From positions 87,978 to 151,977 of the forward strand of contig NZ_QUDV01000008.1 of the NCBI RefSeq assembly GCF_003477705.1: a DNA stretch of 64,000 nt, read 5' to 3'. Source of the stretch: Dorea sp. AF36-15AT. GTDB taxonomy: Bacteria; Bacillota; Clostridia; Lachnospirales; Lachnospiraceae. Positions 31,149 to 40,334 of the stretch are shown in pieces (position 1 is the stretch's first letter; every line of letters begins with the position of its first letter). Below the pieces are notes generated by a model, which did no database searches, had not been told where the DNA came from, and saw only the letters and a list, made by a program, of their open reading frames with translations. Made by a program: the position numbers and the translations under genes.

Positions 31149-31222
31149 CGTCCCAGACAGGAATCGAACCTGCGGCGTTTCGCTTAGGAGGCGAACCCTC
31201 TATCCTACTGAGGTACTGAGAC
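31149..31222 (-). tRNA. tRNA-Arg(CCT), intact, carried by the element
   Basis: 74 nt. Acceptor GTCTCAG/CTGGGAC pairs (one G-T), anticodon loop CTCCTAA gives CCT, the T arm is GTTCGATTC and the discriminator is G. CCA is not encoded. It lies inside the element boundary, on the same strand as and about 40 bp downstream of the broken host gene. It should read AGG and may replace the interrupted gene. Confidence 0.9.
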
Positions 31223-31261
31223 ACATCATATTCAGTTAGCAAAAAGTCTTCGTTCCAACAA

Positions 31262-31304
31262 CCGCTTAGGAGGCGAGTGCTCTATCCAGCTGAGCTATGA
31301 CGAC
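31262..31304 (-). pseudogene. 5' half of host tRNA-Arg(CCT), cut by the insertion
   Basis: Acceptor 5' strand, D arm and anticodon loop are intact, but the sequence after AAGCG becomes unrelated, so the T arm and 3' acceptor are missing. The 3' half should lie at the far end of the element. Confidence 0.85.
31263..31276. other. attR core, anticodon-loop sequence
   Basis: The 14 bp CGCTTAGGAGGCGA are shared with 31181-31194 in the element's tRNA. The crossover lies within or at the edge of this segment; both being tRNA-Arg(CCT) could also explain the identity. Confidence 0.6.
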
Positions 31305-31362
31305 ACATGCCGCAACCCTTTAATTTTACTGAGTTTCTGAGATTTTTCCCAACGGCTATATT

Positions 31363-31391
31363 ATTGTAACATTCCTATATCTGAAAATCAA
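31363..31391 (-). promoter_or_regulatory. promoter of the host tRNA-Arg gene
   Basis: On the minus strand TTGATT (31386-31391) and TACAAT (31363-31368) with 17 bp between. It now reads the broken half and then the element. Confidence 0.8.
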
Positions 31392-31413
31392 GTGACGATG
31401 ATCCTATTGTTAC

Positions 31414-32388
31414 CTATTCGAAAGTCTCTACTTCCACCCACTCATTCCTCGTATCTCCATCCCAGATCATCAGATGGATTTTGGATTCGATACCGTCTTT
31501 TGCATATACAAATGGTTCTTCTTTCAGCATCTCGACATGCTTTCCATTCTGTAATAATTCTGTTTTTCTCTTCTGTGCTTTCTTTTTCAGGTCATTTATG
31601 TGCCGTTCTTCATCTTTATCGAACACCCTATTCCCAAATTCTGCGGTAGCCAGTTTCAGCTTATGATCGATCAATTCTACCACTGCAGAATGCGCAGATG
31701 TATGTAAAATTCTGGCTATTTTCTTCGCTACCGCTCTTTTTGGGTAAAACTCATATATTTTCAGCCAGCGAAGCAGACTTTTATCATCTGCTTCTTTCCC
31801 GAGATATTTCATTTCTTCCACAGCTTCATCCGATACTTGCCACCAGTCATACGACGGAACCAGATATTTATCAGGCACAGCTGGGTATGAACAGTAATTT
31901 AACGGTGGAAATTCAGCAAGATATGATAACTTTACTTCCTGTTCTGTGCAATACTCTTCGCCCAGATATTCTCGTTTATCGCGCAGGATAGCAATTCTAT
32001 ACTCTAATTGTCTCAGATATTCATATCCCTTTACCCAAAAATGTCCGGTTCCACTATAATCATATAAGTGTACCTCTAGCGTCAAATTCTGAAAAAACAG
32101 CGTACACACGGTCTCTCCCTGGTATACTGCAAGCACATATCTGCCTTCACTTTCATCCAGCCTTGCCTCCAGCTCTCCCTCATATTCTTTCAGATAAGTC
32201 CCAGTAAGTACGGCTTCCTTAAATACCAGAAAACTCTCAACTGCGTCATTCATCAGGTACACAAGACGGATATCTGAGGTTTGTTGTGACGATACCGCAG
32301 TATTTGGGACTAATAATTCAAACTGATTCTGAGATAACAACACATTTAATTTATCCAATGCATCCTGAAATGGAAATTCGTATTGCAT
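31414..32388 (-). CDS. unknown Lachnospiraceae protein (DUF3878-like)
   Basis: 324 residues, soluble, acidic N-terminal half and basic helical C-terminal third (FDKDEERHINDLKKKAQKRK). No catalytic motif stands out. It resembles the DUF3878 proteins of Lachnospiraceae, from memory only. First host gene beside the insertion. Confidence 0.6.
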   Translation of the reverse strand: MQYEFPFQDALDKLNVLLSQNQFELLVPNTAVSSQQTSDIRLVYLMNDAVESFLVFKEAVLTGTYLKEYEGELEARLDESEGRYVLAVYQGETVCTLFFQNLTLEVHLYDYSGTGHFWVKGYEYLRQLEYRIAILRDKREYLGEEYCTEQEVKLSYLAEFPPLNYCSYPAVPDKYLVPSYDWWQVSDEAVEEMKYLGKEADDKSLLRWLKIYEFYPKRAVAKKIARILHTSAHSAVVELIDHKLKLATAEFGNRVFDKDEERHINDLKKKAQKRKTELLQNGKHVEMLKEEPFVYAKDGIESKIHLMIWDGDTRNEWVEVETFE

Positions 32389-32429
32389 GATCTAATTCCT
32401 ACCTGTATAAAATCTTCTTCATTTATACA

Positions 32430-32470
32430 ACAAAACTCACCGTCCCGCAAGACGATGAGTCTGTTTTTTT
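32430..32470. terminator. terminator after the MetY-type gene
   Basis: ACTCACCGTC and GACGATGAGT pair around CCGCAA, with T runs on either side. Confidence 0.75.
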
Positions 32471-32480
32471 CACATATCTC

Positions 32481-33785
32481 TTATTTGATTGCTTCAAATG
32501 CTGCATCCAGTGCTGCGATCAGATCTTCTGCTTTCTCGATACCGATTGACAGACGGATTGTATTTGGCTTAATGCCCTGCTCCAGCAGTTCTTCTTCTGT
32601 GCACTGGCTGTGTGTAGTAGTTGCCGGATGGATAACCAAGGATTTCACGTCAGCTACATTTGCAAGCAGTGAGAAGATTGCCAGGTTGTCAATAAATTTC
32701 TGTGCTGTAGCCGCATCTCCCTTAATTTCAAATGTGAAGATTGATCCACCACCATTTGGCAGATACTTCTTATACAGATCATGAGTCGGCTCTGTAGGAA
32801 GTGACGGATGATGTACCGCCTCTACCTGTGGATGTTTTGACAGGTAGTCTACAATCTTCAATGTGTTGCTTACATGTCTCTCTACACGAAGTGAGAGGGT
32901 TTCCAGGCCCTGCAAGAATATAAACGCGTGGAACGGAGAGAGGGTCGCACCAGTATCACGTAATATGATTGCTCGAATGTAAGTTACAAACGCTGCAGGG
33001 CCCGCAGCTTCTGCAAATGATACGCCATGGTAGCTAGGGTTAGCTTCGGAGATCCATGGATATCTTCCAGATGCTTTCCAGTCGAATTTTCCTCCGTCTA
33101 CGATTACGCCGCCGATTGCTGTACCATGTCCACCGATAAATTTCGTTGCTGAATGTACGACAATGTCTGCGCCGTATTCAATCGGACGGATCAGGTAAGG
33201 TGTTGCGAAAGTAGAATCTACTACTAGCGGAAGACCATGCTTATGAGCAATTTCTGCAATCTTTGCAATGTCAATTACATTGGAATTAGGATTGCCAAGT
33301 GTCTCTACGAAAATAGCTTTTGTATTTTCCTGAATGGCTGCCTCAAATGATCCCTCTACATATGGATCAACGAAAGTAGTAGTTACATTATTATTTAACG
33401 GTAATGTATGTGCCAGATAATTATATGTACCACCATAGATTGTCTTAGAAGCTACGATGTGTTCGCCAGATTTCGTCAGTGCCTGGAATGTATAGCTCAG
33501 TGCTGCTGCTCCGGATGCAACTGCCAGTGCTGCAACTCCGCCTTCCAGAGATGCGATTCTCTGTTCAAAAATATCCTCTGTAGGATTAGTAAGTCTTCCG
33601 TAAATATTTCCTGCATCACGAAGTCCAAATCTGTCTGCTGCATGCTGTGAATCATGGAATACGTAAGATGTTGTAGCGTAGATTGGAACTGCTCTTGCAT
33701 CTGTTACCGGATCTGCTTTCTCCTGTCCGATGTGAAGCTGTCTTGTTTCAAATCCCCAGTTTTTAGAATCGTTTATATTTGCCAT
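32481..33785 (-). CDS. metY: O-acetylhomoserine sulfhydrylase / Cys-Met metabolism PLP enzyme
   Basis: 434 residues, usual length for the family. The PLP lysine lies in [10 protein letters not shown], with [10 protein letters not shown] and [10 protein letters not shown] motifs. It makes homocysteine (or cysteine) from the O-acetyl ester and sulfide. It stands alone after a terminator, next to the cysteine operon. A cystathionine lyase role cannot be excluded, but length and the GGHGTAIGG motif favour MetY. Confidence 0.9.
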   Translation of the reverse strand: MANINDSKNWGFETRQLHIGQEKADPVTDARAVPIYATTSYVFHDSQHAADRFGLRDAGNIYGRLTNPTEDIFEQRIASLEGGVAALAVASGAAALSYTFQALTKSGEHIVASKTIYGGTYNYLAHTLPLNNNVTTTFVDPYVEGSFEAAIQENTKAIFVETLGNPNSNVIDIAKIAEIAHKHGLPLVVDSTFATPYLIRPIEYGADIVVHSATKFIGGHGTAIGGVIVDGGKFDWKASGRYPWISEANPSYHGVSFAEAAGPAAFVTYIRAIILRDTGATLSPFHAFIFLQGLETLSLRVERHVSNTLKIVDYLSKHPQVEAVHHPSLPTEPTHDLYKKYLPNGGGSIFTFEIKGDAATAQKFIDNLAIFSLLANVADVKSLVIHPATTTHSQCTEEELLEQGIKPNTIRLSIGIEKAEDLIAALDAAFEAIK

Positions 33786-33854
33786 AATGATTACCTCCTG
33801 AATATCTAAAATATTTTGTATTATCTTTTATGTGTTTCTCTCTTTGTTGTATTC

Positions 33855-33883
33855 ATAGTAACATAGTAGGATTATACTGTCTA
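33855..33883 (-). promoter_or_regulatory. metY promoter
   Basis: TAGACA (33878-33883) and TACTAT (33855-33860), 17 bp apart on the minus strand. Confidence 0.55.
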
Positions 33884-33888
33884 ATATA

Positions 33889-33933
33889 CAAAAAAAATAC
33901 CGAGTTATAGTTTTATTTTATAACTCAGTATTT
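33889..33933 (-). terminator. terminator after the LysR gene
   Basis: 13-bp stem ATACTGAGTTATA/TATAACTCGGTAT followed by a run of T on the minus strand. Confidence 0.9.
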
Positions 33934-33938
33934 TATAT

Positions 33939-34862
33939 TCACTCACTAATATTCAAATACTTTTTCAAATCTTCCACATACAGCACTCCCATTTTGCTGA
34001 GCAGAGTATTCTTTCTCGTGATATATCCAATCTCCATCACGCTGTTTGGATTCTGTTCATCATCCTGAAATGGTACAGCCACATAATCATTGCCGTTCAG
34101 CTCCTCACATATAATACCGGAACATAATGTGTATCCATTCAGTCCAATCATCAGATTCAGCATCGTAGCTCGGTCATTTGCCCGAATCACCTGTGAATAT
34201 TCATTCGTAGACAGAATTTCTTCTGCAAGATAGAATGAGCTGTTATCGCCCTGCTCAAATGACAGACAAGGATATCCGTCTAACTGTTCAAAACTGATCG
34301 ACTTTTCCTTTGCCAGTGGATGATGTTTCCAAATATACACATATGCCTGACAGTCAATCAGATGATGGAACTCCAGTCCTGACGATTTCAGCATTTTACC
34401 AAGCGATTTGCGGTTAAAATCACTGAGATACAGAATACCTATCTCACTCTTCATGGTACTTACATCCTGAATCACTTCTGCCGTCCTTGTCTCACGGATT
34501 GCAAATTCGTATTTCGACATATCGAATTCTTTCGCCATATCCACAAATGCTTTCACTGCAAATGAATAATGTTGTGTTGATACACCGAATTTCTTCTTAT
34601 AAGATCCACCTTCACCATATTTTTCAAGGACAGTTTCATATTGTCCGTATATCTGCTTGGCATACAATAAAAACTCCGCCCCATCATTGGTCAATGTAAC
34701 ACCTCGCCCACTTCGATAAAATATCGTAATACCAAGTTCTTTTTCCAGTTCCTTAATCGCATTCGTCAGCGACGGCTGCGATACATACAGCTTCTCGGCT
34801 GCTTTATTCATAGACTTCGTTTCTGCAATTGTAATAATGTAATTCAGCTGTGTAAGTGTCAT
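33939..34862 (-). CDS. LysR-family regulator
   Basis: 307 residues. N-terminal winged helix-turn-helix (LNYIITIAETKSMNKAAEKL, SQPSLTNAIKELEKELG) and a C-terminal effector domain. Last gene of the cysK operon, so it probably senses a sulfur or cysteine metabolite. Confidence 0.9.
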   Translation of the reverse strand: MTLTQLNYIITIAETKSMNKAAEKLYVSQPSLTNAIKELEKELGITIFYRSGRGVTLTNDGAEFLLYAKQIYGQYETVLEKYGEGGSYKKKFGVSTQHYSFAVKAFVDMAKEFDMSKYEFAIRETRTAEVIQDVSTMKSEIGILYLSDFNRKSLGKMLKSSGLEFHHLIDCQAYVYIWKHHPLAKEKSISFEQLDGYPCLSFEQGDNSSFYLAEEILSTNEYSQVIRANDRATMLNLMIGLNGYTLCSGIICEELNGNDYVAVPFQDDEQNPNSVMEIGYITRKNTLLSKMGVLYVEDLKKYLNISE

Positions 34863-34884
34863 AAGTCAGTCCTCTTTTGAATCT

Positions 34885-36069
34885 TTATCCTTCCGTCTCA
34901 GTCTTTTTTCCTTTTGTATCATAGTCATCCAGAAAATTATATTTCATATCATCTTTGTGATATCCGATTACAGTATTCAGATTGATATTATGGATACTGT
35001 TGAATATATTCGTATCGATTACACTGCTGATATTTCTAAACTGCTCTACCAGCTCTTTCATCTCATCACGTTTTGACTTTCTGCCGCCTCCGCAGGTAGA
35101 ACAATTCTCCGTAAAACGGCATGCACATTGGATAAACTGTAATTTGTTATAATCCCGCCACGCCTTGATCCCTTCTTCTTTTATCATATACATCGGTCGG
35201 ATCAGTTCCATTCCTTCAAAATTCTGGCTATGAAGTTTCGGCATCATCGTCTCTATTTTCGCACTATACAACATTCCCATCAAGATAGTCTCAATCACAT
35301 CATCAAAATGATGTCCCAGCGCAATCTTATTACATCCCAGCTCTTTTGCCTTAGAATACAGATATCCCCGTCTCATTCTGGCACACAGATAACATGGATT
35401 CTTATCAATTGTTGCAACTGTATCGAATATATCTGACTCAAATACGGTCAGTGGAATTCCAAGTAACTTGGCATTATTCAAAATAATATTCCAGTTATCT
35501 TCATTGTATCCCGGATTCATTACCAGAAATACCACTTCAAAATTCACCTTTCCATGACGCTTCAGTTCCTGGAAAAGCTTTGCCATCAGCATGGAATCTT
35601 TTCCGCCGGAGATACAGACTGCGATCTTATCCCCTTCCTGTACTAACTGATACTCATTCAACGCCTTGGTAAAGGGTCTCCAGACAGATCTGCGGAACTT
35701 CTTAATAATGCTTCGTTCAATCTCTCTGGTACGCTCCGCAAGCTGTTCTTCCGAATCTTTCTGAACAAATCTGGTCAGCGTTAATTTCAGATATGACCGA
35801 TATCCACCGGTGACATTACCGGCATCGTAACCATCTGCAATCAGATCCTGTACATACTCCAGGCTCCGCTCTCCGGTATGACACATCAGATAGATTTCCT
35901 TATCTTTATATAGTTCCAGTTCCGTCTTACGGTCTTCAAATTCTGCCATCGGAAGGTTGACTGCCCCCGGAAATGTACCTCTCTGGTACTGATCCTCAGG
36001 TCGGATATCTACGACAAGTACTTTGTCCTTATCCGTTCTCTCCAACGATTCAATGGTAATAGACTTCAT
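34885..36069 (-). CDS. rhodanese-TtcA-like fusion sulfurtransferase
   Basis: About 394 residues from ATG 36069. The N-terminal rhodanese domain (about 1-95) has active Cys in LMCHTGERS. A PP-loop ATPase follows with CISGGKDSML, CYLCARMRRG (CxxC) and a C-terminal CACRFTENCSTCGGG cluster, as in TtcA-type tRNA thiolases. It probably moves sulfur from a persulfide to tRNA (2-thiocytidine). Fusion of donor and thiolase in one chain, inside a cysteine operon, fits a self-contained sulfur relay. The exact tRNA target is not shown. Confidence 0.8.
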   Translation of the reverse strand: MKSITIESLERTDKDKVLVVDIRPEDQYQRGTFPGAVNLPMAEFEDRKTELELYKDKEIYLMCHTGERSLEYVQDLIADGYDAGNVTGGYRSYLKLTLTRFVQKDSEEQLAERTREIERSIIKKFRRSVWRPFTKALNEYQLVQEGDKIAVCISGGKDSMLMAKLFQELKRHGKVNFEVVFLVMNPGYNEDNWNIILNNAKLLGIPLTVFESDIFDTVATIDKNPCYLCARMRRGYLYSKAKELGCNKIALGHHFDDVIETILMGMLYSAKIETMMPKLHSQNFEGMELIRPMYMIKEEGIKAWRDYNKLQFIQCACRFTENCSTCGGGRKSKRDEMKELVEQFRNISSVIDTNIFNSIHNINLNTVIGYHKDDMKYNFLDDYDTKGKKTETEG

Positions 36070-36126
36070 AAAATGTATCCTCCTCTTAAGCGTCAAAATA
36101 CGACGGAGCACGAAGCTCCGCCGTTT

Positions 36127-36570
36127 TCAGATGTAATACATACTCTGTGCAGCCTGATTAGTCTGCTCTGCATGCTCTGTCAATTTCTTCAATGTCAGCT
36201 GATCCAGTATCCTGTGTACTTCTTCATTGATCGGATCGATGACCGTTTCCTGCACTGCAAGTGCTTCCGCCTCGCCCTTCTGACCGGGAGCAAGTCGCTC
36301 ATCATCCAGAAAATATGATCCGTCAAGTGTAACTATGATGTCTGAAATTCGAATATATTCCGGATTACCAGCCAGAAAATAACCACCCTGTGGTCCCTTG
36401 ATGCTCTTTATAATACCAGCTTTTTTTAAAACTGAAAATATCTGTTCGAGATATTTGATAGAAATATTATTTCGTTCTGCTATTTCACACAAAGCACAGG
36501 GACTATCTGTATGTTCAGCCAGATCAATCAATGCTCTGATACCGTATCTGCTTCTTTTTGAGAAATTCAT
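36127..36570 (-). CDS. Rrf2-family regulator
   Basis: 147 residues: RYGIRALIDLAEHT, an HTH (ISIKYLEQIFSVLKKAGIIK) and the wing GPQGGYFLAG. No three-Cys Fe-S set, so it is closer to CymR (cysteine-synthase-linked repressor) than to IscR. Directly after cysK. Confidence 0.85.
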   Translation of the reverse strand: MNFSKRSRYGIRALIDLAEHTDSPCALCEIAERNNISIKYLEQIFSVLKKAGIIKSIKGPQGGYFLAGNPEYIRISDIIVTLDGSYFLDDERLAPGQKGEAEALAVQETVIDPINEEVHRILDQLTLKKLTEHAEQTNQAAQSMYYI

Positions 36571-36586
36571 ATATAACGCCTTTCGA

Positions 36587-37519
36587 TTATTCTGTAAAGA
36601 GTGGAGTAGAGTAATATCTGTCTCCTGTATCCGGAAGAAGTGCTACAATTACTTTTCCCTTATTCTCCGGACGCTTTGCAAGTTCGATTGCTCCATGAAG
36701 TGCTGCACCGGAAGAGATACCTACCAGTACTCCTTCCTTCTTAGCGAGAAGTTTTGCTGCTGCAAATGCATCTTCATTTTCAGCTTTGAAAATTTCATCA
36801 TAGATCTCTGTATTCAGTACATCCGGTACGAATCCCGCACCAATTCCCTGAATCTTGTGTGCTCCTGCTTTACCCTCAGAAAGTACTGGTGAAGTAGCAG
36901 GCTCAAGTGCTACAACCTTCACATCCGGATTCTGTTCTTTGAGGTACTCGCCTGTACCTGTCAGTGTTCCACCTGTACCCACGCCAGCAATAAAGATATC
37001 TACCTTACCATCTGTATCTTTCCAGATTTCAGGACCTGTAGTAGCTTTGTGTACTGCCGGGTTAGCCGGATTCACAAACTGTCCGGGAATGAAACTTCCA
37101 GGAATCTCTTTCGCAAGTTCTTCTGCCTTAGCGATTGCCCCCTTCATACCCTTAGCACCTTCTGTCAGCACCAGCTCAGCACCATATGCTTTCAGGATGT
37201 TTCTTCTCTCAACACTCATTGTCTCCGGCATTGTCAGGATGATTCTGTATCCCTTTGCCGCTGCGATAGATGCAAGACCGATTCCTGTATTACCTGATGT
37301 AGGCTCGATGATAACGGAACCTTCTTTCAACTGTCCCTTTGCTTCTGCATCTTCGATCATTGCCTTCGCAATTCTGTCCTTTACACTTCCGGCCGGGTTA
37401 AAGTACTCAAGCTTAACAAGTACCGTTGCTTCCAACCCAAGTTCCTTCTCGATATTAGTTACCTCCACAAGTGGTGTATTTCCAATTAATCCCAATGTTC
37501 CCTGATAAATATTTGCCAT
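36587..37519 (-). CDS. cysK: cysteine synthase A
   Basis: 310 residues. PLP Lys in [17 protein letters not shown] phosphate loop, and GTGGTLTG. Converts O-acetylserine and sulfide to cysteine. Heads a minus-strand operon with the Rrf2, TtcA-like and LysR genes. Confidence 0.95.
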   Translation of the reverse strand: MANIYQGTLGLIGNTPLVEVTNIEKELGLEATVLVKLEYFNPAGSVKDRIAKAMIEDAEAKGQLKEGSVIIEPTSGNTGIGLASIAAAKGYRIILTMPETMSVERRNILKAYGAELVLTEGAKGMKGAIAKAEELAKEIPGSFIPGQFVNPANPAVHKATTGPEIWKDTDGKVDIFIAGVGTGGTLTGTGEYLKEQNPDVKVVALEPATSPVLSEGKAGAHKIQGIGAGFVPDVLNTEIYDEIFKAENEDAFAAAKLLAKKEGVLVGISSGAALHGAIELAKRPENKGKVIVALLPDTGDRYYSTPLFTE

Positions 37520-37572
37520 GATATATCTCCTTCCAAGTCTTTATATTTTCTTGTCTTGTTTGCTATGGCTGT

Positions 37573-37606
37573 ATATTATCACTAAATACCTACTGAGTCA
37601 ATAGGT
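37573..37606 (-). promoter_or_regulatory. cysK promoter with Rrf2-type operator
   Basis: Minus strand TTGACT (37596-37601) and TAATAT (37573-37578), 17 bp apart. ACCTACTGAGTCAATAGGT (37588-37606), an inverted repeat of ACCTA/TAGGT, covers the -35, as expected for a CymR/IscR-like repressor. Confidence 0.8.
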
Positions 37607-37620
37607 TTTATAGGTTTTTA

Positions 37621-37649
37621 TTGAAATTTTTTTTTACGAGCTATATAAT
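37621..37649 (+). promoter_or_regulatory. promoter of the divergent Rrf2 gene
   Basis: TTGAAA (37621-37626) and TATAAT (37644-37649), 17-bp spacer including a run of T. Confidence 0.8.
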
Positions 37650-37675
37650 AGACATATTAACGGAGGTAATATCCT

Positions 37676-38083
37676 ATGATTTCAACAAAAGCACGTTATG
37701 CATTAAGAGTAATGATCGACCTGGCTGAGCATCAGGATGCTGGATATATTCCATTAAAGGACATTGCAGCACGCCAGGAGATTTCTGAAAAATATCTTGA
37801 GATTATTATCAAGATACTGGTAAAAGGAAAAATGTTAAAAGGACTTCGTGGTAAGGGAGGCGGATATATTCTTACCAGAGAACCATCTGAATATATCGTT
37901 GGTGACATCATCGAATTAACCGAAGGTCCACTTGCTCCCGTTGCCTGCTTACAGCCGGATGCTGAAGTCTGCAATCGCAAAGACATCTGCGTAACCCTTC
38001 CTCTCTGGGAGAAATACTACACGCTGGTGCATGACTTCTTCTTTCACATTACACTGGAAGATGTGATAAATAATAATTTCTAA
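37676..38083 (+). CDS. Rrf2-family regulator, IscR-like
   Basis: 135 residues: RYALRVMIDLAEHQ, HTH (EISEKYLEIIIKILVKGKML), wing RGKGGGYILT, and three cysteines (CLQPDAEVCNRKDIC) in the place of an Fe-S ligand set. It diverges from cysK and probably acts on the operator between them. Shine-Dalgarno CGGAGG. Confidence 0.85.
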   Translation: MISTKARYALRVMIDLAEHQDAGYIPLKDIAARQEISEKYLEIIIKILVKGKMLKGLRGKGGGYILTREPSEYIVGDIIELTEGPLAPVACLQPDAEVCNRKDICVTLPLWEKYYTLVHDFFFHITLEDVINNNF

Positions 38084-38095
38084 GCAGACTCAAAA

Positions 38096-38132
38096 AGAGT
38101 GTACAGCCTTAGTGTTTCAAGCTGTACACTCT
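38096..38132. terminator. terminator between convergent genes
   Basis: 12-bp stem AGAGTGTACAGC/GCTGTACACTCT, followed by TCTCTT on one side and AAAAA on the other. Confidence 0.85.
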
Positions 38133-38136
38133 TCTC

Positions 38137-39012
38137 TTACATTCTTATCATTCCCTGCAGCCAGATGTTTCCTTTGAACCTTCTGCCGATTGCAGGTTCT
38201 CCAATCAGATTTGCCTTAGGTATGCAGGCATCAAATTTCATTTCATTTACATTCAGACTCAGGATATAAATTTCTTCTCCCGTTTCTTCATTTTCATCCA
38301 TTCTTATATTCAGAATTTCACCAAGAATCGAATAACGATCACACTCAATTCCACATGGCATAAAATATGTATCTACAATTGTAAATACATCTTCTTTTAC
38401 CAATCTTCTTGATACTTTAGTATAAGTATCAAGATCATCTAATGTAAGGCTCTCGATTGCCGATGGATCACCATTTCGCGCAGCAGTTAAAAGTGTCATC
38501 CTGTTTTTTGATTCTTCTCTGCTTCTCTTTTCCTGATCCGGATTCTTAAATACAGGCAGTAAAATCATCCCATCATTACAAAGTCCGGACAAAGTAATAG
38601 ATACATGATCCAGCACATGATTCCTGTGCACATCTGCAAGCATACACTCTATCGCATTCTGTACATGAAAAATCAGGCTGACTCCCACTTTAGCATCTTC
38701 ATAAATTCCTACAAATGAATGCCGGTCCATTCGTCTCTCCAATGTCACATCTGCGACAGATGTAATGCCACTTCCTTCAAAATATGGATAATAGAAATAT
38801 CTTTCAAATTGTTCTTCTTCATCCATGGTACCACAGACACAGATTCCCATATCCTTCGAACTTTTCATTCGATATTCGCAGTAATCTGTTTCCTGATCCA
38901 ATGCCATCAGCTCATGATGTGTATATACCTTTTCAGCATACTGCAGCAATCTGTTGAGCTGTTTTTCTGAAGCAAGTCCTCCATACCCAATAGCATTAAG
39001 ATATTTGTGCAT
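38137..39012 (-). CDS. unknown Lachnospiraceae protein (DUF3881-like)
   Basis: 291 residues, soluble, last gene of the parA-parB-serS operon. MHKYLNAIGYGG and NVNEMKFDACIPKANLIGEP are the clearest blocks. Resembles DUF3881 proteins from memory only. Function unknown. Confidence 0.6.
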   Translation of the reverse strand: MHKYLNAIGYGGLASEKQLNRLLQYAEKVYTHHELMALDQETDYCEYRMKSSKDMGICVCGTMDEEEQFERYFYYPYFEGSGITSVADVTLERRMDRHSFVGIYEDAKVGVSLIFHVQNAIECMLADVHRNHVLDHVSITLSGLCNDGMILLPVFKNPDQEKRSREESKNRMTLLTAARNGDPSAIESLTLDDLDTYTKVSRRLVKEDVFTIVDTYFMPCGIECDRYSILGEILNIRMDENEETGEEIYILSLNVNEMKFDACIPKANLIGEPAIGRRFKGNIWLQGMIRM

Positions 39013-39029
39013 ATTATTTACCCGTCTAA

Positions 39030-40316
39030 TTATTTACGTTCAATTTTTTCTTTTCCACCCATATATGGACGAAGTACTTCAGGGATACGTACAGAACCAT
39101 CTTCCTGAAGGTTATTTTCCAAAAATGCAATCAGCATTCTCGGTGGTGCAACTACTGTGTTATTCAATGTATGAGCAAAGTATTTATTACCATCAGTTCC
39201 CTTTACACGAATGCCAAGTCTTCTTGCCTGTGCATCACCAAGGTTAGAGCAGCTTCCTACTTCAAAGTACTTCTTCTGTCTTGGAGACCATGCCTCTACG
39301 TCGCAAGATTTTACTTTCAGGTCAGCAAGATCACCAGAGCAGCATTCCAGCGTACGTACCGGAATATCCAGTGAGCGGAAGAGATCTACTGTATTTTTCC
39401 AGAGTACATCATACCATTTCTTGCTTTCTTCCGGTTTACATACAACGATCATCTCCTGTTTTTCAAACTGATGGATTCTGTATACACCTCGTTCTTCGAT
39501 ACCGTGAGCACCTTTTTCTTTACGGAAGCATGGTGAATAGCTGGTCAGTGTCTTTGGAAGTTCTCCCTCATCCAACATGGTATCGATAAATTTACCGATC
39601 ATAGAATGCTCACTTGTTCCGATCAGATACAGGTCTTCTCCCTCAATCTTATACATCATAGCATCCATCTCAGCGAAGCTCATAACACCTGTTACCACAT
39701 TACTTCTGATCATAAACGGAGGTACACAATAAGTAAATCCTCTGTCGATCATAAAGTCACGTGCATAACTGATTACTGCTGAATGCAGTCTCGCAATATC
39801 TCCCATCAGGTAATAGAATCCATTACCTGCAACTTTTCCAGCGGCTTCCAGATCAATACCATCAAAACTTTCCATGATCTCTGTATGATATGGAATCTCA
39901 AAGTCCGGAACTACCGGCTCACCAAATTTTTCAATCTCTACATTTTCGCTGTCATCTTTACCGATTGGTACAGACGGATCGATGATATTTGGAATGATCA
40001 TCATGTTCTTCTTAAGTTTTTCTTCTACTTCTTTTTCTTCTGCGGATAATTCTTCAATTCTTGCTGCACTCTTCTGAACTTCCTGTTTCAGTACCTCTGC
40101 TTCTTCTCTCTTACCCTGAGCCATGCATGCACCGATCTGCTTGGAAATCTTATTCTTATTAGCACGAAGAGCTTCTACTTCTCCTTTAATATCTCTATTC
40201 CTCTGGTCTAACTCTAATACCTCGTCAACCAGTGGTAATTTTTCATCCTGGAATTTCTTTTTAATGTTTTCCTTTACTACATCAGGATTTGATCTTACAA
40301 ATTTAATATCAAGCAT
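39030..40316 (-). CDS. serS: seryl-tRNA synthetase
   Basis: 428 residues. N-terminal coiled-coil arm (about 30-105), then class II motifs: LIGTSEHSMIGKF, YRIHQFEKQEM and ECCSGDLADLK. Charges tRNA-Ser. Only 18 bp separate it from the upstream gene, so there is no T-box leader. Confidence 0.95.
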   Translation of the reverse strand: MLDIKFVRSNPDVVKENIKKKFQDEKLPLVDEVLELDQRNRDIKGEVEALRANKNKISKQIGACMAQGKREEAEVLKQEVQKSAARIEELSAEEKEVEEKLKKNMMIIPNIIDPSVPIGKDDSENVEIEKFGEPVVPDFEIPYHTEIMESFDGIDLEAAGKVAGNGFYYLMGDIARLHSAVISYARDFMIDRGFTYCVPPFMIRSNVVTGVMSFAEMDAMMYKIEGEDLYLIGTSEHSMIGKFIDTMLDEGELPKTLTSYSPCFRKEKGAHGIEERGVYRIHQFEKQEMIVVCKPEESKKWYDVLWKNTVDLFRSLDIPVRTLECCSGDLADLKVKSCDVEAWSPRQKKYFEVGSCSNLGDAQARRLGIRVKGTDGNKYFAHTLNNTVVAPPRMLIAFLENNLQEDGSVRIPEVLRPYMGGKEKIERK

Positions 40317-40334
40317 TTTCTTTCTCCCTTTCCT

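Larger units (their letters stand above)
30934..31244 (+). repeat. TTGTTAGCAA direct repeats, probable integrase arm sites
   Basis: TTGTTAGCAA occurs at 30945-30954, 30956-30965 and 31007-31016. Shorter matches are GTTAGCA at 30934-30940 and GTTAGCAAAA at 31235-31244, next to the core. Repeated motifs between int and the crossover are typical of attP arm sites. Confidence 0.65.

Noticed and set aside
31100..31300. Junction as an assembly artefact
   Set aside because: An exact tRNA anticodon-loop boundary with int, xis and arm repeats on the correct side is what real integration gives; reads would still be needed for proof.
31262..31304. Second functional tRNA-Arg gene
   Set aside because: Only the 5' half exists; the anticodon stem fails after three pairs and there is no T arm.
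40317..40334. T-box leader for serS
   Set aside because: Only 18 bp separate serS from the upstream gene.
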